Shown: piece after piece, positions 6,782-11,310 of the stretch
Position numbering within the stretch: the first letter of the stretch is position 1
Layout: the number at the start of each line of letters is the position of its first letter
NCBI GenBank assembly: GCA_030037185.1
Contig: JASHRR010001317.1
Coordinates: forward strand, 1 to 11,310
Length of the DNA stretch: 11,310 bases
Direction of reading: 5' to 3'
Origin: Xanthobacteraceae bacterium
GTDB taxonomy: Bacteria; Pseudomonadota; Alphaproteobacteria; Rhizobiales; Xanthobacteraceae
The notes under the pieces: generated by a model
The model's database searches: none
What the model was told of the DNA's origin: nothing
Seen by the model: only the letters and a program-made list of their open reading frames with translations
Translations under genes and position numbers: made by a program

Positions 6782-7183
6782 ATGGGAACATTGACGCGAT
6801 GCCTTTTTGCAGCTGCGCTGGTGGCGGGGTGGTATTCATCCGTTCCGAGTGCAATCGCTCAAACAGCGCAGGGCGAAGCTCCTTCTCCAGGTCCTTCCAG
6901 TCCCGCACCCAGCATCACTGAACAGAAGCTCGACGCGGCCGCAGCGGCGCTTGAGCGCGTGATAGGGCTCCAGAAGACTTACGAACAGCGGCTCGCCCAA
7001 GCGGAGCAGGCAGATAAGGAGCGCATTGTCGAAGAAGCGAACGATGCGCTTACCAAAGCGGTCGCGGATCAGGGCCTCTCGGTGGAGGAATATTCCTCCA
7101 TACTCGAGATGGCGCAAAACGATCCCGAGGTTCGCGGAAAACTCCTTCAGCGCATACATCCACCGCAACATGATCAGAACTAA
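6782..7183 (+). CDS. Secreted DUF4168-family protein
   Basis: A 133-aa exported protein. Residues 1-26 form a signal peptide: a positively charged start, hydrophobic LFAAALVAGWYSS, and cleavage expected at AIAQ. A Pro/Ser linker spans about 31-44. The DUF4168 helical domain follows: ITEQKLDAAAAALERVIGLQ, then KERIVEEANDALTKAVADQG, then LSVEEYSSILEMAQNDPEVR, typical of the family, which is periplasmic or surface-exposed and of unknown function. The middle is a likely coiled coil. GGAGAG sits a few bases before ATG. The gene appears monocistronic, behind an EcfG-type promoter at 6695-6719, so it is probably an envelope stress protein. Confidence 0.88.
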   Translation: MGTLTRCLFAAALVAGWYSSVPSAIAQTAQGEAPSPGPSSPAPSITEQKLDAAAAALERVIGLQKTYEQRLAQAEQADKERIVEEANDALTKAVADQGLSVEEYSSILEMAQNDPEVRGKLLQRIHPPQHDQN

Positions 7184-7532
7184 TTAATCGGCTGCGAGTC
7201 TGTCGCGCCCGTCGACATTTATGCCACCATGGCAAGCGTGACGCGTGAACTGTGCGTGCGAATGCGCGCATCACGTCGCGCGTCACGCCAGACTGACGGG
7301 TCCCGCCGGCCCATTGGATTCGAGATCGTCGACACATGGTTTCTTGAAAACCAGAATCAGTTGCAGAGATCCCCGCCGCGGCTCAGGTTACAGGCAGGCC
7401 TCCCTCCCGATCAGACAGAGCACCATTGGCGGCAAGGATTCGATCTCGCCGGGAAGAAGAATTGAGAAGACGATTCCGATGATGGTTGCGATAAATCGCA
7501 GCCGATCACGAAAGAGGTTTCGCCACGACAGC
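7184..7532. other. Intergenic region, nothing recognised
   Basis: It lies between the convergent DUF4168 gene and acyltransferase gene. A short hairpin TGCGAT-AA-ATCGCA is at 7487-7500. Open frames here are Arg/Cys rich and without starts or domains. No T-rich terminator is visible. Confidence 0.4.
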
Positions 7533-8756
7533 CTAAAGATCAATGACATGACTTTTTGCCTCTCCATCGGTCCTTCGACGTGGGAGTCGCCGCAAGGCGG
7601 CGGACGCGGCCCAGCTCAGGATCAGCGTCAGACCAAATACAATCGCTCCCTTCAAAAAGGCGAACACGGGCGCATTCAACAGCGCGTATTGCAGCCAAAC
7701 GACAAATACATAATGGATTAAATAAATGCCATAAGCATTGCGCGAGAGGCTATCGAGCACCCGCGAGCGGTTGCTGGCAAAATGCAAGAATACTGCAATA
7801 ACAAAAAAAGAGCTGCTGGCACAAGACAGCACGAAGCCGAGATCCGCGCCGATTTGCAGGCCGAGTGGGGCCGCATCCTGGTGCTCGAAAATCAGTGCCG
7901 TTGGAGCGGCCCATAGCAAGAACGCTGCGCATGCGGCGAGGAGCCACGTAGCCCAGCGCCGCGCCAGCAGCCCGTCCGACGCGAGGAGGCCGTTTTCTAT
8001 TCCATAGATACCGATGCCGAGACCGACGAAAAAATAGACCGCGTAATGGAGCGGTCGGCTGAGCTGGAGTCCGAATGGCCCGAGTTGCAACCACTGCCAC
8101 GGCGTAAATGCAATCGCCAGGGGCACATAGGCGAGCGCCGAGGCCGCTAGCAGGACCGCGAAAAACCTGCTTGGATGCGCACCGAGGGATGCCGTCTTGG
8201 CGAGAAGCGTTTCCCAGCCAGGGGCACTCCTATGAACACCGACAGCGACGATGTTTAACGCCAACAGCTGCCACAAGAACCATGGTGGACCGCTCGGCCA
8301 GAACGGCAGCGCGAGGTAACTGTGCAAGAATGCCGCGACGCCAGGGTCGGTGGCCGTGACGAGATATACTGGGTAATACGTTACGGGCATCAGCAGGAAC
8401 ACGGCCACTGCGAATGGCAAACCGAGTCGCAGAAAACGGTGACGTATGTAACCCCAGCTGCCCTTGCGCGCGAGACTGGGCCAGACAAATAGGCCAGATA
8501 GCAAGAACATCAACGACATCAGATAGATGTCCTGAGGCGCGCAGAACAGGTCAAACCCGAACCATCGCTGGCTGTCGATGATTGGAAAGGAGCGCCATTG
8601 GTAAGGGGGGCTGTTGAAAGGCTGCGCTGAGGATGGCAGGGAATCGAGATAGGCTATGCAGGAGTGAAATGCGACCACAATGAGGATCACCGCTGCTCGC
8701 AAATTGCTGAGCGCCAGACTGGATCGCGACATCCTTGCTTGAGCTTGTTTTAGCAT
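7533..8756 (-). CDS. Acyltransferase-3 family integral membrane protein
   Basis: A 407-aa polytopic protein of the PF01757 type. The first helix carries NLRAAVILIVVAFHS, with Arg20 and His31 in the R-x10-H arrangement typical of the family's active region. A second conserved patch, YIRHRFLRLGLPF, follows the second helix near residue 105. About ten hydrophobic helices can be counted. The last ones include AYGIYLIHYVFVVWLQYALL and a basic C-terminal tail. Family members transfer acetyl or succinyl groups to extracytoplasmic carbohydrates or lipids (for example glucan or O-antigen modification); the substrate here is unknown. ATG 8756 has no ribosome-binding site; the ATG at 8732 (MSRSSLALS) is an alternative, but its AAGG abuts the codon. 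It is transcribed alone. Confidence 0.88.
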   Translation of the reverse strand: MLKQAQARMSRSSLALSNLRAAVILIVVAFHSCIAYLDSLPSSAQPFNSPPYQWRSFPIIDSQRWFGFDLFCAPQDIYLMSLMFLLSGLFVWPSLARKGSWGYIRHRFLRLGLPFAVAVFLLMPVTYYPVYLVTATDPGVAAFLHSYLALPFWPSGPPWFLWQLLALNIVAVGVHRSAPGWETLLAKTASLGAHPSRFFAVLLAASALAYVPLAIAFTPWQWLQLGPFGLQLSRPLHYAVYFFVGLGIGIYGIENGLLASDGLLARRWATWLLAACAAFLLWAAPTALIFEHQDAAPLGLQIGADLGFVLSCASSSFFVIAVFLHFASNRSRVLDSLSRNAYGIYLIHYVFVVWLQYALLNAPVFAFLKGAIVFGLTLILSWAASAALRRLPRRRTDGEAKSHVIDL

Positions 8757-9115
8757 AAATTTGATCCGAATGCGACGATAGCCAAAACAAGAGTCGAACG
8801 GTCGATTTGCGCCAATGACAAGGCGCGGGTTGTTACCCTCGCATGGATTCGACTACCAGTACCTCAGAAAGCTTTGCAATGAAATGGACGTGAGACGGGC
8901 CTGGCATCAATTCGCGTGAGTGTGGTTCGCCCCAGTGTTAGTCGTTCGAGGGGCTAGGCACAGCGACGGTCTTGCGGGAGCGGGCTATCGGTGCGCTCTT
9001 CCTTGGCATGAGCTCAAGCTCGCGTTGGTGCGCTCATAAGTCTTTAAGTGGTCGCATTCAATACCAGCCCAAGGCTTACGACCCGCAGCAACCTCGGACG
9101 GGGCAGATCGCCTTG
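8757..9115. other. Intergenic region upstream of the acyltransferase, nothing recognised
   Basis: No gene, EcfG-type promoter or repeat that I can support. The plus frame 8972-9346 runs over the TnpB remnant on the other strand and is its shadow. Confidence 0.4.
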
Positions 9116-9781
9116 TGTAACCCGTCCCCACGCCTGAAGGCGGCGGCTTTTGCCCAGCCTCCAGGTGTCGGGCATCGCTCTCGCCTTGTAGGTTACAAGA
9201 GCGGCCCCCGATGCGATATTCCGGGCACCGACAAAGTCAGGAGAACGTCGCTTGGGTCTTTCGATTGTCTTTATGGATCGATCCGCACTCGGGACATGTC
9301 CGACTCGTGTTGCGCGGATCAACGGCGACAACCTGGATGCCTTTGAGCGTCGCCTTGTGCGTCAAGAACTTCACCCTTGCGGTAGTCAAGCAAGGCGCGT
9401 CGACGCTCGCCGCAAACAAACCGAATCTTCTGGCGGCCGGCAAGCGTCCAGATGCTCACCCTGTCGTTGGCGACGAACCGGAAGATGCGATCGTCGTACG
9501 GCTGCGCCGCGTGTTTGCGCAATTTGACGACGCCTTCCGTGTTGTTGGCTTTCTGCGTTGCCTAGGTGTCGATGCAACGAATGTCGGCCTGGGCGGTCAG
9601 AGCGAAGTCCCAGCGCGTGTCGACATACAGCAAGTTTTGCAGATCGTATTTGCGGGAGCGCCGGCCTCGTAGCCGCGCTGCGAGATCACGTTACAGGCGC
9701 GCTGCGCTCAAGCGTATCGAGGAGCAACTTCGATTGCTCCTTCGCGGTCGGCGTCAGTTGGAGACGCACCACCCGCTTCAT
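9116..9781 (-). pseudogene. tnpB: Degenerate TnpB/OrfB (IS200/IS605 family) with frameshifts, stop and internal deletion
   Basis: Reading the minus strand, the start is MKRVVRLQLTPTAKEQSKLL (ATG 9781), then after one shift ACNVISQRGYE, after another KYDLQNLLYVDTRWDFALTA, an in-frame TAG at 9562-9564, then RIFRFVANDRVSIWTLAGRQ and RALLDYRKGEV. A jump follows to KGIQVVAVDPRNTSRTCPEC (zinc-ribbon Cys codons at 9296-9294 and 9287-9285), then a last shift to DFVGARNIAS, the RuvC-III end. About 620 bases remain of the usual 1.1-1.2 kb. The middle with the first RuvC Asp and the Glu is gone, as is the second CxxC of the zinc ribbon. The gene is therefore dead. No tnpA is present. Confidence 0.82.
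9128..9151 (-). repeat. Right-end hairpin of the TnpB element
   Basis: On the minus strand this follows the RuvC-III coding end and reads AAAAGCCGCCGCCTTCAGGC; the core GCC-TTCA-GGC folds into a short stem. It overlaps the last tnpB codons, as is usual for this element type. Confidence 0.55.
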
Positions 9782-9829
9782 GCTTTCATAGAGGAGTTCT
9801 TGCCTTGTTTCAACGCTTGCTCCGCGTTT

Positions 9830-9853
9830 CCATGCCTAAAGGCAGGGGCTTCT
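9830..9853 (-). repeat. Second copy of the terminal hairpin, 5' of tnpB
   Basis: On the minus strand AGAAGCCCCTGCCTTTAGGC resembles the right-end hairpin of the same element. It may be the left end or the right end of a second, lost element that was inserted in tandem. Confidence 0.5.
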
Positions 9854-9861
9854 GCGCGGAG

Positions 9862-10198
9862 GTTTCGGTGAATATCGTGGCGTAATCTGCGGCGACAGCG
9901 TGACAGTCCTCCGCTGGGCGATGTCTCGATGTGAACACGCATGCCAGATGCCGCATCGCCGATACCCCACTCTGCCGTGCTGCTTGCTCCCGTAGTACCG
10001 GTTCGTTCTCTGGCCCAAACGCTGCCAGTCCGCTATTTCATTCGCGGTAGGTTTCGGAGGATTACCGAACGGTGCTGCGGCGGAAATGCGAACCCAGGAT
10101 GGGGCGCTTCACGGAAACGACCGATACCCTGCGCGACCGCGCTGTAATAGACGCACAGGGCCGATTACCAAACGTCTCGTAGGTCGCGCTGGCGATGC
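9862..10198. other. Intergenic region, nothing recognised
   Basis: It lies between the TnpB remnant and the mop stop codon. The short phrase AGGTTTCGG occurs twice (near 9861 and 10049). No frame has a recognisable domain and no promoter consensus is seen. Confidence 0.4.
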
Positions 10199-10405
10199 TC
10201 ACTTGCTGATCATGACGTCGGAGGCCTTAATCACGGCAGCAGCGCTGTCCCCGACCTTCAGGCCAAGTTCATCTACTGCCTCGTTGGTGATGGATGACGT
10301 CAACGTCATGCCATGACCGAGATCAATTCGCACATGCGCTGTCGTGGTACCTTTGTGAACCTCGACGACGTTACCTTTGAGTTGGTTGCGCGCACTAAGC
10401 TTCAT
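10199..10405 (-). CDS. mop: Stand-alone molybdenum-pterin/molybdate-binding protein (Mop, single TOBE domain)
   Basis: A 68-aa single TOBE/Mop domain starting MKLSARNQLKG. The family hallmarks are SARNQLKGNVVEV, then GTTTAHVRIDLG, the central SSITNEAVDELGLKVGD, and the ending AAVIKASDVMI. Length matches molbindins, which assemble into hexamers binding molybdate or tungstate for storage or buffering in the cytoplasm. ATG 10405 is chosen because GAAGGAG sits a few bases upstream and because an EcfG-type promoter (10476-10500) lies inside the longer open frame that reaches 10522. No modABC or modE is in the window. Confidence 0.9.
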   Translation of the reverse strand: MKLSARNQLKGNVVEVHKGTTTAHVRIDLGHGMTLTSSITNEAVDELGLKVGDSAAAVIKASDVMISK

Positions 10406-10475
10406 TATTTTCTCCTTCAAATCGCTGCCGATATTCGGGGTGCGACGCTGTTCCAGCTCCTTTGCTATTGGTTCC

Positions 10476-10500
10476 AACGCTTCCTCAACACAACCGTTCC
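10476..10500 (-). promoter_or_regulatory. Sigma-EcfG-type promoter of mop
   Basis: On the minus strand GGAAC (10500-10496), 16 bases, CGTT (10479-10476): exact consensus. The start site is expected near 10469, giving an approximately 63-base leader before ATG 10405. Confidence 0.75.
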
Positions 10501-10522
10501 ATCGGTTCAGGCGGCTGCGCAC

Positions 10523-11051
10523 CAGTCTGCGCCATGCCTTATGTGTTTGCCTGCGCTACTTCAATTTGCGGTTGCCATGTGGCGACCTTTCCGCAGTGGC
10601 GCGCTCGCTTCGAAATGTCGTATCGGCGGGCGTAGCTCTTTGGTCGGGCTGTCACGGCTGAACCAGGTGGTCATGGCGCAGCAGCGCTTGTCGCGGCAGC
10701 CGAGCGCGTCATCAATCCCTATCATCGAATCGCAGGCTGGATAGGGCGGACAACGCAGTCCGCGCACGTGGAGCGCTGGCTCGACGCGAACGAGCGCGAG
10801 CATGGCCAGAAGGCGCCGATCCATTTTTTTTGCAGGGCGATCGGGATGGGGGCCTTGCGGCCTTGCGCAGATGGGGCGACCTTTCTCATCGCGATCCAGA
10901 TTTGTAAGGCTGCGGCGCGACCCGGCAAAGGTCAGAAACGATTTGCAAGCTGGGTCTTAGCTCGCTGGTGTTAGCGGCTACGTGAATCCGCGCGTAAACG
11001 GCGGAAGCTGGAGGGCGACGGCGTAACCAACGACCACCATGGTCTCAGGGC
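10523..11051. other. Region with one long unassigned open frame, no named gene
   Basis: The plus frame from 10636 to a TAG ending near 10977 is open and includes AERVINPYHRIAGWIGRTTQ and HVERWLDANEREHGQK. That stretch has a protein-like residue mix, but only a GTG at 10768 can start it, with no ribosome-binding site. It may be a fragment of a decayed gene. Other frames are Arg/Cys rich. Confidence 0.3.
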
Positions 11052-11118
11052 TGGCGCTGCTCGTAAAGCCCGCGCCTTCGGCGCCCCTGCGGGCTTCGGG
11101 GCTTGACGAGCAGCGCCA
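11052..11118. repeat. Strong inverted repeat with branched internal structure
   Basis: TGGCGCTGCTCGT (11052-11064) pairs perfectly with ACGAGCAGCGCCA (11106-11118). Inside, AAGCCCGC (11066-11073) pairs with GCGGGCTT (11089-11096). Alternatively GCGCC (11072-11076) pairs with GGCGC (11080-11084), and GCCCC (11083-11087) with GGGGC (11098-11102), giving a three-way junction. It could be a palindromic intergenic repeat or a structured RNA. Confidence 0.7.
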
Positions 11119-11310
11119 TCCATGAGTTTTGGCTGCCGTTGATTGAATGCCGCTTGATGCCACGAGTCTCCCGGGTAAGGTATCGCACAAGCCCGGACGT
11201 TTCCGCTTTCCCGTTCCCCTCGACCCTAATAGAGAACGGGAAAGGAAACGCGACCCGAAGCAAATATTATGCCGAGTTTTTGCGCTGCGCCAGATTTGCG
11301 CGGATTCCGG
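11119..11310. other. Non-coding end of window
   Basis: Apart from the inverted repeat at 11198-11250 I see no feature. The minus frame from 11263 runs through both inverted repeats and is unlikely to be a gene. Confidence 0.35.
11198..11250. repeat. 17-bp inverted repeat with a 2-base bulge
   Basis: CGTTTCC-GC-TTTCCCGTTC (11198-11216, GC bulged) pairs with GAACGGGAAAGGAAACG (11234-11250) around a 17-base loop. There is no T-tract, so a simple terminator is unlikely. It sits 80 bases from the previous inverted repeat. Confidence 0.65.

Larger units (their letters stand above)
9116..9853 (-). mobile_element. IS200/IS605-type (IS1341-like) element remnant
   Basis: The tnpB remnant is bracketed by two related hairpin sequences, at 9128-9151 and 9830-9853, identical at 19 of 24 positions and in the same orientation. 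Each has a GCC-tetraloop-GGC core (TGAA and TAAA loops) followed by GGCTT. Hairpins of this kind form the subterminal ends recognised by the single-strand transposase and, at the right end, the omega-RNA 3' scaffold. Exact element ends are not determined. Confidence 0.6.

Noticed and set aside
10406..10522. N-terminal extension of Mop by 39 codons.
   Set aside because: It contains the EcfG-type promoter, lacks TOBE character, and the shorter start has a strong ribosome-binding site and gives the usual family length.
1..11310. CRISPR array, tRNA or rRNA genes.
   Set aside because: No regularly spaced repeat series, no cloverleaf with a proper TPsiC arm, and no rRNA-like conserved segments were seen.

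Overview
The window looks like chromosomal or accessory DNA from a high-GC alphaproteobacterium, most likely a Bradyrhizobium relative or another Rhizobiales member. The evidence is the GC-rich composition, an HWE-family sensor kinase, several small hypothetical proteins of types common in Bradyrhizobium, and promoters of the alphaproteobacterial sigma-EcfG type. The taxonomic call rests on family recall, not on a search.

Layout. At 1-87 is the tail of an upstream reading frame, followed by a cupin protein (115-570, +). Convergent to it is an exported beta-propeller lactonase-like protein (721-1974, -). A PAS-HWE histidine kinase follows (2741-3736, +; a longer N-terminus is open but doubtful), then a small hypothetical gene (4207-4458, +). 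A single-domain response regulator with a PFxFATGY motif (4948-5325, -) faces the kinase. Next is a stretch of small genes: a frameshifted 45-codon ORF (5827-5964, with its continuation in another frame to 6067), a 93-aa hypothetical protein (6296-6577), and a secreted DUF4168-type protein (6782-7183). An acyltransferase-3 family membrane protein (7533-8756, -) follows. After it comes a decayed TnpB (IS200/IS605) remnant (about 9116-9781, -) flanked by two copies of a terminal hairpin. Last is a stand-alone molybdate-binding Mop/TOBE protein (10199-10405, -). The final 800 bases hold no gene I recognise but contain two strong inverted repeats.

The theme that links the window is the general stress response. 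Three sites match GGAAC-N16-CGTT exactly, the consensus for sigma-EcfG: one before the DUF4168 gene, one before mop, and one on the minus strand reading toward the response regulator. About 0.1 exact matches would be expected by chance in a window this size. HWE kinases and PFxFATGY (FAT GUY-type) receivers are known to act upstream of PhyR/NepR/EcfG in alphaproteobacteria. A kinase, a receiver and EcfG output genes sit within about 8 kb, which suggests a satellite input/output module of that response. The core phyR-nepR-ecfG genes are not in the window.

I see no rRNA, tRNA, CRISPR array or intact transposon. About a third of the window is non-coding or decayed, as in an accessory region. I did not find an obviously new multi-gene system. 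The best leads are the stress-promoter set, the frameshifted small gene with its nearby inverted and direct repeats, and the structured repeats at 11052-11118 and 11198-11250.
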